Shown here in pieces: positions 1 through 6,302 of a stretch of 6,979 bases of DNA (position 1 is the first letter of the stretch; every line of letters starts with the position of its first letter). The translations under genes and the position numbers were made by a program. The stretch is from Spirochaetia bacterium. Lineage in GTDB: Bacteria; Spirochaetota; Spirochaetia; Treponematales; Breznakiellaceae. Location: NCBI GenBank assembly GCA_026002265.1, contig BOBG01000102.1, positions 1-6,979 of the forward strand, written 5' to 3'. The notes beneath the pieces are model-generated. The model saw only the letters and a list, made by a program, of their open reading frames with translations. It made no database searches and had not been told where the DNA came from.

Positions 1-2385
1 TTCTTCTTTATTTATATCAAAGAAATAATTGTGAATTTGCTCATTATGTTTATCAGAATCATTGCGGAAATTAACCGTTGGACCATACACCGGATCCAGA
101 TAGTAGGGTTTATCGTTTTTTTCTTTCTGGACTTTTGAACCGCTATTTGCAAGCACCACAACCGGAAACTCAAGTCCTTTGCTTTTATGTACCGTAAGAA
201 ACCGGACAATATCACTTTGGGCCGGCTCAGAATCCGCTTCGACTTTTTCATTTGTCTTCATAAACGGAGCAAGTTCATCTAAAAAGGCAGCGGCATTGAG
301 GTGACGGGAATCTGCATCAAGCGCCAAGGTATAGAGATAGTCAAAATGTCCGGTGTTATGGCGCAGCGCCGGATCGTACATAAGCAGAGTCTGATAGCCG
401 CTTTCATACCATAAATACGAAAAAAGCATTCCCAAGCTCTGGGCGTCAAGCCGGTGCTGAACCTCGGCAAATACTTCACAGCCATGTACATAACGGGCGC
501 GTTCCGCAGCATTGTCAAACCATTCCTCCGGCGCATCTGCCGGAAAAACCGGCGCCGGATTCTCCAGTAAAATACGGAAGACACTTGAATCCGACACTTG
601 CACAAAAGGAGATCGAAGCACGGTTGCATACGCATTCCGGTCATGGGGAAAGAGCGAGAGACGCAGCAGCGCATAAAAATCATTCGCCGGACCCTCAAAA
701 AAAAGCCCGCGCGGATCCGTTGCAGTGAAAGGAATTCCAAGACGCCGGAATATCCGTTCATATTGATTTTGATGGCTGGTTGACCGGAATAAAAAGGCAA
801 CATCGCCAAAGGAAAACTCATGATTCCGGACACCCGCGAGAATCCGCTCTCCCGCTGCTAAGGCTTCACCATTTTCAAGCACCAATTCCCCGGAATCTTC
901 ATCTCCTTCAGAAAAGTCCGGCTGTTGCTGCGAAGAAAGTTGCAGGTGAATCTCAACGGCCGGATCCGTTTCAATTGTTTTTCCGGGCGGAGACTGCATG
1001 GGAGAAAATTCCGCCTCGTAAATCTGCTCGGCGTATCTAAAAACACCCGGAAAAAGGGAGTTGTAAAAAGTGACCAGATTCGCAGTTGACCGGTAATTGG
1101 TCCGGAGCGCAACCGGCTCGCCGCCTAATTCGCCGGAAAGCGTCCGAAAAACCGAAACATCCGCACCGCGGAACTTGTAAATTGATTGTTTTTCATCACC
1201 GACAAAGAATAATTTCTCCGGATTCAAATCATGTACCGTAGGCATTAGCCCGGCAGCACCGGAATCATCTTTTTCAGCTAATAAATACAGGAGATCTTTT
1301 TGCAAAGAATTATTATCCTGAAATTCATCTATCATAATCGCCTTGATTCCGGTTTTATAAAAATTCCGGAGATCCAGATCGTTTTTTAGAATTTCCACGG
1401 ATAATTCGGCCACATCTTTAAACGACAAAATGCCCTGCTGGCGCTTTTTTTCCAAAAAATGCGCTTCATACGCGTCAAAAAGCCTGCCGAGGGATTCAAT
1501 ATAATCCCGGAATTGAAAGGTACCAATGATCGCAAGGAGTGTTTCTGCTTTTCCTTTTAATTTAGTAACCGGATCCCGGAATTCAATTAATACCGGATCT
1601 TTTACATTACTTTTAATGTTGCTAAATGATTTACCGGATCGTACATAGTCAGCTTTCTGAGCTAATTTTTGCAGGGATTCACCGGAAAAATCACAATGGA
1701 GCGGAAGAATATGCGCTAAAACTTCTTTTATATTCTGGGGCGTTTTTGATTTACATTTTGAATCATCAACTGAAAAAAGAAAATCACCGGTTGCATTGAT
1801 CGATTCCATCATATTCTTAGTTTCTTTTTCCAAAAACCGGATCTGCTCGTGAGTTCTTTTTTCAAAATTTCCCGGATGCACCAGACTAAAGCTTTCAAGT
1901 GCAAGATCAGCAAAGAGATCGTTGACAACTGCATTAAACGATCGCGATGCCACAAGATTCCTGATGACTGGCTCCTGACGGTGCTGCATCACAAGCTCAA
2001 TTGCACTTTCCACGGCCCGCGACTGCAATTCCTTGGGATCGATCCGGAAATCGTTTGACAAACCAAAGATCGAAACGCCGCCCCGGACAATCGCTGTGCA
2101 AAACGAATCAAGCGTGGCAATCCGCGCCTGATCAAAATGTTCGACACATTCGGGCGCACGTGGGTGACTGGACCTACGCAATTTTTGAAAAATCCGGTTG
2201 TACATTTCGGCTTGAGCTTTCCGGGTAAAGGTGAGCGTGAGAACTTCACTCACATCAAAGCCCCGCTCAGTCACAAGACGGACATAACGCTCAGAAAGTA
2301 CCGTTGTCTTTCCGGATCCTGCACCCGCGGCCACCACGACATTGGCATCGGCCTGGTATGCAACCGATTGATCAGCATCTAACAC
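1..2385 (-). CDS. addA: AddA/RecB-like UvrD-family helicase-nuclease, N-terminal 795 codons (partial at left edge)
   Basis: This is one uninterrupted frame of 795 codons that leaves the window without a stop. Superfamily 1A helicase motifs appear in order: Walker A GAGSGKT (21-27), LTLTFTRKAQAEM (50-61), the RecB/AddA-type TLDSFC (91-96), Walker B IDEFQD (352-357), VGDEKQSIYKFRG (395-407), RTNYRST (428-434) and TVHKSKGLEF (731-740). The KQSIYxFR form of motif III and the SFC motif resemble AddA/RecB rather than UvrD/PcrA, which carry DDQSIYxWRGA. AddA acts with AddB to resect double-strand breaks for RecA-dependent recombination. Motif VI and the C-terminal nuclease domain would lie outside the window, so nuclease activity is inferred from the family. 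The start is GTG at 2385, preceded by GAGG with a 6-nt gap; the in-frame stop TAG at 2409-2407 limits extension. AddB is not visible here. A RecB-like or stand-alone UvrD-like protein remains possible, so the symbol is tentative. Confidence 0.88.
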   Translation of the reverse strand, partial: MLDADQSVAYQADANVVVAAGAGSGKTTVLSERYVRLVTERGFDVSEVLTLTFTRKAQAEMYNRIFQKLRRSSHPRAPECVEHFDQARIATLDSFCTAIVRGGVSIFGLSNDFRIDPKELQSRAVESAIELVMQHRQEPVIRNLVASRSFNAVVNDLFADLALESFSLVHPGNFEKRTHEQIRFLEKETKNMMESINATGDFLFSVDDSKCKSKTPQNIKEVLAHILPLHCDFSGESLQKLAQKADYVRSGKSFSNIKSNVKDPVLIEFRDPVTKLKGKAETLLAIIGTFQFRDYIESLGRLFDAYEAHFLEKKRQQGILSFKDVAELSVEILKNDLDLRNFYKTGIKAIMIDEFQDNNSLQKDLLYLLAEKDDSGAAGLMPTVHDLNPEKLFFVGDEKQSIYKFRGADVSVFRTLSGELGGEPVALRTNYRSTANLVTFYNSLFPGVFRYAEQIYEAEFSPMQSPPGKTIETDPAVEIHLQLSSQQQPDFSEGDEDSGELVLENGEALAAGERILAGVRNHEFSFGDVAFLFRSTSHQNQYERIFRRLGIPFTATDPRGLFFEGPANDFYALLRLSLFPHDRNAYATVLRSPFVQVSDSSVFRILLENPAPVFPADAPEEWFDNAAERARYVHGCEVFAEVQHRLDAQSLGMLFSYLWYESGYQTLLMYDPALRHNTGHFDYLYTLALDADSRHLNAAAFLDELAPFMKTNEKVEADSEPAQSDIVRFLTVHKSKGLEFPVVVLANSGSKVQKEKNDKPYYLDPVYGPTVNFRNDSDKHNEQIHNYFFDINKEE

Positions 2386-2407
2386 TACATTCCTCAACTT
2401 ATAGCTC

Positions 2408-2494
2408 TAGCTACAATACTTGAAAAGCGTGACAAGGGGTCAGACCTCAAATTCATTTCCATAAACAGAGACGGTTATCAAGAAATAGCTACAA
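2408..2494. repeat. 9-bp direct repeat (TAGCTACAA) bracketing the solo repeat
   Basis: TAGCTACAA occurs at 2408-2416 and again at 2486-2494, the second copy covering the last codons and stop of the aminopeptidase. The 69 bp between them contain the GGGGTCAGACC copy. The arrangement resembles an insertion flanked by a target duplication, but Y1 transposases do not normally make target duplications, and the match is short. Confidence 0.35.
2436..2455 (+). repeat. Solo copy of the transposase-associated GGGGTCAGACC repeat
   Basis: GGGGTCAGACCTCAAATTC closely matches the right end of the transposase element at 4501 (GGGGACAGACCTCAGATCC), in the same orientation, and inversely matches the left end at 3862-3881. 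It lies in the gap between the aminopeptidase stop and the addA-like start, about 1.4 kb from the element. Unlike the two element ends it lacks the downstream TCCCC arm. This suggests a relic or a nonautonomous repeat mobilised by the same enzyme; that is inference. Confidence 0.5.
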
Positions 2495-3607
2495 AAGCAG
2501 TTCACCGTCCAGCTCAATCATAATTTCCTCACCAGTTTTAGAGAATGTGGTTATTGTAGGATTTTGGACGAGTCCATCAAGGTGAATCAGGGCCGGCAAA
2601 TCATCATCATAGTTGTGACCGATTGCAAAATGACAGGTGTGGAAAGCTTTTTCGTCTTCAAGCATATTACCGGTAATTTTTGCCTCCGGATTCAGCCCGA
2701 TTCCAATTTCACCAATGGCACGGGCATTCCGGGCATAGAGCGAAGCGATTCCGGGCGGCAATGTTCCAATCCGTTCAAATTCATAGGCATTCGTTTCAGC
2801 CATCTCAATGGTCCGGAGCAGTTCTGTAGCTTCAGAGCCACCGGAGATCTCAGTGACAAAACCCTGATCAAGTGTGCAATGAATCGGATCCCGTATAAGA
2901 ATATCGCCATCGTTAAGTGTTATGGAGCCGTCAAATACAATAGTACCGTTGGCAGTACCATTTTCCGGACTGATAAACGTTTCACCGGCCGGAAGGTTGC
3001 CTCCATGACCTGGCATTGAGAAATTGCCATCATCAGCTTTGGCTTGCCGTCCATGTAGTCCAAATGTTACATCAGTTCCGCTGGGCGCGCTAATGTGAAT
3101 CGAAACAGCATCATCCAGCACAGATTTCACTACAGCGCATTGGTGTTCCATAACATCGTAATCTATCGGCACGGTCCGGCAAAACGAATCGATAGTAATT
3201 CCCGGTGACCAAAAGCCCCGGCACCTTTTTTCACCGTATAATTGCAGATGAAAAATATGATCGTAACCAATACCTTTATGCCGGTAAGGATGTGCAGAAG
3301 CCTTTTTATCTTTACCCATTTTGTTTGCACTCAAAGAAATAACAATCTCCGGTTTGGCATTAAATGCAGCAATAACAGCCGGTTCTGCAAAATCTAATTG
3401 TGTTTTAACCGGTTGAAATATCAGCACCGGCTTCCCGCCGGCAAGGATCACAGCTTCGTACAATGCCGTAGCAATAGTCCCGACATCCAATTCTGGATTG
3501 GTGATGATGAGCACTTGTTCATTTTTTTGCAATTTAAAACTACGCTCGATCACAATCTGGGCAACAGTGTGAAGTAGTGGCGGTACAGAAAAAGGAAACA
3601 TTATCAT
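2489..3607 (-). CDS. Divergent M29-family (aminopeptidase T-like) metallo-aminopeptidase
   Basis: The predicted protein has 372 residues, normal for the family. It should be a cytoplasmic enzyme that removes N-terminal residues from peptides using two metal ions; substrate range cannot be read from sequence. Family metal ligands and catalytic positions are visible in the expected order: Glu209 in NLPAGE, Glu300 in IGEIGIGLNP, His326 and Tyr333 in HFAIGHNY (seven apart, as in classical M29 enzymes), and His342/Asp344 in IHLD. LEDEK at 316-321 precedes the third of these. I see no signal peptide or membrane segment. Spacing between the ligand motifs differs from what I recall for AmpS/AmpT, so this looks like a distant subgroup. 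The start is ATG at 3607 (alternatively ATG at 3601); neither has a Shine-Dalgarno site. A TTG-initiated extension to 3682 is possible but looks unconserved. No terminator follows, so co-transcription with the addA-like gene 103 bp downstream is plausible. Confidence 0.82.
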   Translation of the reverse strand: MIMFPFSVPPLLHTVAQIVIERSFKLQKNEQVLIITNPELDVGTIATALYEAVILAGGKPVLIFQPVKTQLDFAEPAVIAAFNAKPEIVISLSANKMGKDKKASAHPYRHKGIGYDHIFHLQLYGEKRCRGFWSPGITIDSFCRTVPIDYDVMEHQCAVVKSVLDDAVSIHISAPSGTDVTFGLHGRQAKADDGNFSMPGHGGNLPAGETFISPENGTANGTIVFDGSITLNDGDILIRDPIHCTLDQGFVTEISGGSEATELLRTIEMAETNAYEFERIGTLPPGIASLYARNARAIGEIGIGLNPEAKITGNMLEDEKAFHTCHFAIGHNYDDDLPALIHLDGLVQNPTITTFSKTGEEIMIELDGELLL

Positions 3608-3642
3608 GGAATGAGTGTAATGGAGAAAAGGCCGGAAGGCAA
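3607..3642 (-). promoter_or_regulatory. Candidate sigma-70 promoter for the aminopeptidase, predicting a leaderless mRNA
   Basis: On the minus strand TTGCCT (3642-3637) and TACACT (3619-3614) are separated by exactly 17 bp. Each matches four of six consensus bases. Transcription would begin about seven bases after the -10 element, which is the A of the ATG at 3607. This would explain why that ATG has no ribosome binding site. The promoter lies inside the small divergent ORF. Confidence 0.35.
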
Positions 3643-3817
3643 GCTTTACGAAAATTTGAAAAGCCTCGAACCAAAGGTTCAAAATGCGCTTGGAGCAAGT
3701 CAGCGTCGGGAACAGAGCAAAGATTCCCTGTCTTTTTCACGGCGAATCACCGAAAAAATAATTGCGGAGTCTGTCGGCAGCGTTTTGCAGAAACAGTCGC
3801 CACCGGAATCTACTTGA
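3611..3817 (+). CDS. Small charged hypothetical protein
   Basis: I do not recognise this 68-residue ORF (65 residues if the second ATG at 3620 is the start). It is rich in Lys, Glu, Arg, Ser and Leu, with a likely helical stretch LYENLKSLEPKVQNAL near the start and RRITEKIIAESVGSVLQK near the end. It has no cysteine, no signal peptide and no membrane segment. The composition looks more protein-like than the shadow frames around it, and no other gene occupies the strand opposite most of it. Against it, neither ATG has a convincing Shine-Dalgarno site. A TATCAT hexamer at 3602-3607 could be a -10 element but has no good -35. Its start is three bases from the aminopeptidase start on the other strand, so each gene's promoter would have to sit inside the other. 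It ends 32 bp before the convergent transposase stop. It could also be a gene remnant. Confidence 0.45.
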   Translation: MSVMEKRPEGKLYENLKSLEPKVQNALGASQRREQSKDSLSFSRRITEKIIAESVGSVLQKQSPPEST

Positions 3818-3849
3818 TCTCAACCCAAAAGGCAAATTGCAGGGAGAGT

Positions 3850-4398
3850 CTACCGGGGAGAGGGATTCAGGGTCTGTCCCCGTGGTCTATGTCCCGGCAG
3901 CCGCTCCACCACCCACTCCGGCGCAGCACTCACTATCCGGCTCTCTCCAACCTGATGATGGTGCAGCCCACCCCACGGCCAATCCTCCGCTCGCATCACC
4001 ACTCGCGCCATCACCGGATTCTGATCAATGTAGTTGTACACTGTGATGAAATCTTCTTCGTCCACAATCTCCCGCGAGTAAAACCGGTCACCCCACAGAT
4101 GCCCCCGCTTTCCATGCTCGCGATTCCACCGGATGGCAAAGACCTGTTTTATCCATTTCATTATCATAGAAAGACTGTGACCGACTGCCGGCGTGATAAG
4201 AAAGTGAATATGATTATCCAAGATACAAAAATTATGCATCTTGAATTGGAATTCTTTTTTAGTTTTTGATTCCTCGATAACTGCGAGCAGTAATTGTTTC
4301 ATTTTTTTTTTCTTCAGCTCAAAAGCTTTCCGGTTAATTTCCGAGGAAACATGATAGGTTGATCCCTTGCTCGTATTCCCGCGTTTTGGACGCGCCAT
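3850..4398 (-). CDS. REP-associated-type tyrosine transposase (Y1_Tnp, HUH)
   Basis: This 182-residue protein belongs to the Y1 transposase group that cuts and joins single-stranded DNA through a covalent phosphotyrosine. The HUH motif is HIH at 63-65 within DNHIHFLI. The catalytic tyrosine is probably Tyr123 (or Tyr121) in VYNYIDQNPV. HLWGDRFYS (100-108) and AEDWPWGGLHHH (137-148) are typical of the REP-associated (RAYT) branch rather than canonical IS200 TnpA. An N-terminal basic segment, MARPKR, precedes STYHV. ATG 4398 is chosen because AGGGAGG lies 5 nt upstream of it, while the longer frame to 4530 runs back through the element's own terminal repeat. The last codons (about 172-179) run through the left terminal repeat, so the element end and the protein C-terminus share sequence. 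No frameshift or stop is seen and the key residues are intact, so it may be active. Confidence 0.85.
   Translation of the reverse strand: MARPKRGNTSKGSTYHVSSEINRKAFELKKKKMKQLLLAVIEESKTKKEFQFKMHNFCILDNHIHFLITPAVGHSLSMIMKWIKQVFAIRWNREHGKRGHLWGDRFYSREIVDEEDFITVYNYIDQNPVMARVVMRAEDWPWGGLHHHQVGESRIVSAAPEWVVERLPGHRPRGQTLNPSPR
3862..3881 (-). repeat. Left terminal repeat of the transposase element, overlapping the transposase C-terminus
   Basis: Read on the minus strand this is GGGGACAGACCCTGAATCCC, matching the right end at 16 of 20 positions. It encodes roughly Arg-Gly-Gln-Thr-Leu-Asn-Pro near the end of the transposase. A flanking CGGGGA at 3854-3859 can pair with TCCCCG at 3877-3882. Confidence 0.55.
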
Positions 4399-4410
4399 AA
4401 ATTCCTCCCT

Positions 4411-4436
4411 GTTCGCCGGTCGGTGGATAGGCGAAC
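4411..4436. repeat. Perfect 7-bp inverted repeat just upstream of the transposase ribosome binding site
   Basis: GTTCGCC (4411-4417) and GGCGAAC (4430-4436) are exact reverse complements separated by 12 bases. In the transposase mRNA the stem would end about 3 bases before the AGGGAGG site. It could damp translation, or be a DNA hairpin bound by the transposase. Confidence 0.45.
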
Positions 4437-4500
4437 AAAGAAAGTACGGAGTGAAGTGGTGATTTTGATTCGGTCTGCCGGGATTTTTTTCTGCGAGAAT

Positions 4501-4521
4501 GGGGACAGACCTCAGATCCCC
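4501..4521 (+). repeat. Right terminal hairpin repeat of the transposase element
   Basis: GGGGA and TCCCC arms enclose the 11-base loop CAGACCTCAGA. The sequence is inverted relative to the left end at 3862-3881 and lies 36 bp beyond the recQ stop codon. Confidence 0.55.
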
Positions 4522-4557
4522 TTTCAACAAATACAGTTATAGAAATAGATTTTTAGG

Positions 4558-6081
4558 TTACAGTTTCGGGTACTTTCCGGCGAAAATTTTCCCTTTCCAT
4601 AGTGGAAACCGGATCTTGTACAGAACATTTGTATTCAACAAATACTTGATCGCCTGTTTTGCATCTTCTACTGACCACTTTAAAGCCGATTCCTGCGCCA
4701 CGCACTGTGCTGCTTCTGACAGCTGGTAACGGAATGGATTTTTCCGGAAAAATGCGTAAAGACTCGCCTCCTCACGAAGTCTCGGCCGAGCCGACTTGGC
4801 ACAGACATCACAACAATCACTTTCAGGGACACGCTGATTTTCTCCATCATAATCGAGCAGCGACAGAAGCGCCTCCCGCCGACACGTACCGGTATCCCGT
4901 GCGTAATTCAGCATTTTTTGGAGCTGGATTTTATCCATTTCATTAGGGGCACGCGCGAGAAGCCCCGCGTCAACCGGCCCCCACAGCAAAATTGCATGAG
5001 CCGCCTTTCCATCACGCCCCGCACGGCCGGACTCCTGCAAATAGGACTCAACCGAAAGAGGGCAGTCCCGGTGAATCACCGTCCGGATATCCGCCTTGTC
5101 AACACCCATTCCATACGCACAAGTCGCAACCAAAATTCCCGTTTTACTCTCAAAAAACCATTTTTCCACCGCAGTTTTTTCCTCACGTTCCAATCCCGCA
5201 TGGTAAAACCGCAGTTCCGGCTCCTCAAGTTCATCGCGAAGATACTGGGCAAGCTCTTCAGTTCTAAGCCGGGACGAACAAAAAACAATAGCGGGCCGCT
5301 CATGTGTGATGAGTAAATCCCGGACTCCAAGATCCGGCAGAATACAGCCGCAACTTTCATACTTGATGTTGCTGCGGTCCGGATTTCCGATGATCCTTCG
5401 CGCCGGATGATCAGCAAAAATATACGAATCGATCTTTTCCAAAACTGGTGCAGATGCAGTTGCTGTGAAAGCTGTCACGAGCTGCGATCCGGATGCCTGA
5501 ACAATCCGGCCGATTTCAAGATAACTGGGCCGGAAACTTTCGCCCCATTCACTCACGCAATGCGCTTCATCAATGACCATGTGCACAATATTCAGAGTCG
5601 GAAGTTGTTCAAAAACGTGCCTTGTGAGGAGAATTTCCGGATTGGCGATGATAAACCGGCTTGTTCCGGAACGAATCTGCTCAAAAATCCTGATGCGTTC
5701 TTCCTCAGATTGACCCCCGCGTAAAAGTACCGGCGAAAAACCTCGCTCCTGCAAACGCCGTTCTTGATCAGCCATCAGCGAAAGAATCGGGTAAATAACC
5801 AAGGTTGCACCGCCGAGCAGGAGTGCCGGCAGTTGAAAACAGAGGGATTTTCCAGCACCGGTAGGCAAAATGACCATCTGGCGGCCGAGCGATTCCCGGT
5901 CATCTGGATCTTCCGGTTTATACGGATCCATAGGAAGGGAATCCGGCCATACAACCGGAATCGAGGCTGCTTGAGCGGCTTCAAGAATATTTGCCACAAC
6001 CAAACGCTGGTAGGGAAAAAGGTAAGAAAGACCAAATAACTGGGCTGCCGCAGCAGTCACTGGATCGATTGAATCATGCAT
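4558..6081 (-). CDS. recQ: RecQ-family ATP-dependent 3'-5' DNA helicase, short form
   Basis: The 507-residue protein is a superfamily 2 helicase that unwinds forks and recombination intermediates. Visible motifs: Q-motif region FGLSYLFPYQ (16-25), Walker A PTGAGKS (73-79), DEAH (171-174) followed by the RecQ aromatic loop SEWGESFRPSY (177-187), FTATAS (205-210), IVFCSSR (265-271), HAGLE (294-298), VATCAYGMGVDKADIR (318-333) and QESGRAGRDG (349-358). A RecQ zinc-binding region follows, with Cys400, Cys423, Cys424 and Cys427. Residues 430-507 may be a winged helix; there is no HRDC domain. About 29 residues more than usual separate the Q motif from Walker A (residues about 33-68, acidic and proline rich). 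The start is ATG 6081; an in-frame stop lies twelve codons upstream with no other start between, but no clear Shine-Dalgarno site is seen. No terminator follows, and the transposase element begins 36 bp downstream. Confidence 0.92.
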   Translation of the reverse strand: MHDSIDPVTAAAAQLFGLSYLFPYQRLVVANILEAAQAASIPVVWPDSLPMDPYKPEDPDDRESLGRQMVILPTGAGKSLCFQLPALLLGGATLVIYPILSLMADQERRLQERGFSPVLLRGGQSEEERIRIFEQIRSGTSRFIIANPEILLTRHVFEQLPTLNIVHMVIDEAHCVSEWGESFRPSYLEIGRIVQASGSQLVTAFTATASAPVLEKIDSYIFADHPARRIIGNPDRSNIKYESCGCILPDLGVRDLLITHERPAIVFCSSRLRTEELAQYLRDELEEPELRFYHAGLEREEKTAVEKWFFESKTGILVATCAYGMGVDKADIRTVIHRDCPLSVESYLQESGRAGRDGKAAHAILLWGPVDAGLLARAPNEMDKIQLQKMLNYARDTGTCRREALLSLLDYDGENQRVPESDCCDVCAKSARPRLREEASLYAFFRKNPFRYQLSEAAQCVAQESALKWSVEDAKQAIKYLLNTNVLYKIRFPLWKGKIFAGKYPKL

Positions 6082-6161
6082 ACAACCGGTACGGGTCGCA
6101 ACGGCACTTTTGATTCATTACAATTTAAATTTCTCTGCGGTTTTTATTTGTAAAAAAGTAT

Positions 6162-6188
6162 AAAAAAAAGAGGCCGGATCAACCGGCC
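6162..6188 (-). terminator. Rho-independent terminator reading leftward
   Basis: On the minus strand GGCCGG, the loop TTGAT and CCGGCC form a perfect 6-bp GC-only stem, followed by TC and eight T. On the plus strand nothing like a T-tract follows, so it works only leftward. No gene is annotated upstream of it on the minus strand; it sits 81 bp before the recQ start. Confidence 0.75.
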
Positions 6189-6261
6189 CCGCGTGTGCGG
6201 TGTATCAAAACGTAGAAAGCTGGGAGGGAAAACTACGCCCTGATATTTTCATATCGGATAA
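6189..6261. other. Inverted-repeat-rich intergenic segment, candidate structured RNA
   Basis: Several stems can form: CCGC/GCGG (6189-6192 with 6197-6200), TATCA/TGATA (6203-6207 with 6241-6245) enclosing CGTAG/CTACG (6211-6215 with 6233-6237), and GATAT/ATATC (6242-6246 with 6251-6255). Read on the minus strand the last has a GAAA tetraloop, and the segment leads straight into the terminator at 6188. I could not match it to a known riboswitch or small RNA by eye. Confidence 0.35.
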
Positions 6262-6302
6262 GTCGTAAAAATGCTTTAGTACTTTTTAGTTCCGGAAAAG
6301 TG

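Larger units (their letters stand above)
3862..4521 (-). mobile_element. Single-gene HUH/Y1 (REP-associated type) element with hairpin-forming inverted ends
   Basis: About 660 bp are bounded by imperfect inverted repeats. The left end, read on the minus strand, is GGGGACAGACCCTGAATCCC (3881-3862); the right end, read on the plus strand, starts GGGGACAGACCTCAGATCCC (4501-4520). Sixteen of 20 positions agree. Each end can also fold on itself: GGGGA (4501-4505) with TCCCC (4517-4521) on the right, and CGGGGA (3854-3859) with TCCCCG (3877-3882) on the left. HUH transposases of the IS200/RAYT group recognise such hairpins as single-stranded DNA. The element sits between recQ and the aminopeptidase gene. 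I see no target duplication, which fits the family. The exact boundaries are not certain. Confidence 0.6.

Noticed and set aside
279..833. Minus-strand 184-codon ORF in another frame of the addA-like gene
   Set aside because: The overlapping 795-codon frame carries all the helicase motifs; this one is Cys/Arg/Met-rich shadow sequence.
2402..2413. Small palindrome TAGCTCTAGCTA upstream of the addA-like start
   Set aside because: Five-base AT-rich arms with a two-base loop are too weak to be called a terminator or operator.
2564..3019. Plus-strand 151-codon ORF opposite the aminopeptidase
   Set aside because: It is antisense to conserved aminopeptidase motifs and has no recognisable features.
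3608..3682. TTG-initiated 25-residue N-terminal extension of the aminopeptidase
   Set aside because: There is no ribosome binding site, and it overlaps the candidate promoter and the small divergent ORF.
3577..4269. Plus-strand 230-codon ORF through the gap and antisense to the transposase
   Set aside because: Its composition is unlike a real protein (runs of His, Pro, Arg and Cys), most of it lies opposite the transposase, and it has no recognisable domain.
4399..4530. 44-residue N-terminal extension of the transposase
   Set aside because: It runs through the element's own terminal repeat, and a strong Shine-Dalgarno site supports the ATG at 4398.
4523..4645. 12-bp direct repeat TTCAACAAATAC at 4523-4534 and 4634-4645
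   Set aside because: About one 12-bp match is expected by chance in a window this size, and the flanks do not match. A small duplication at the recQ 3' end cannot be excluded.
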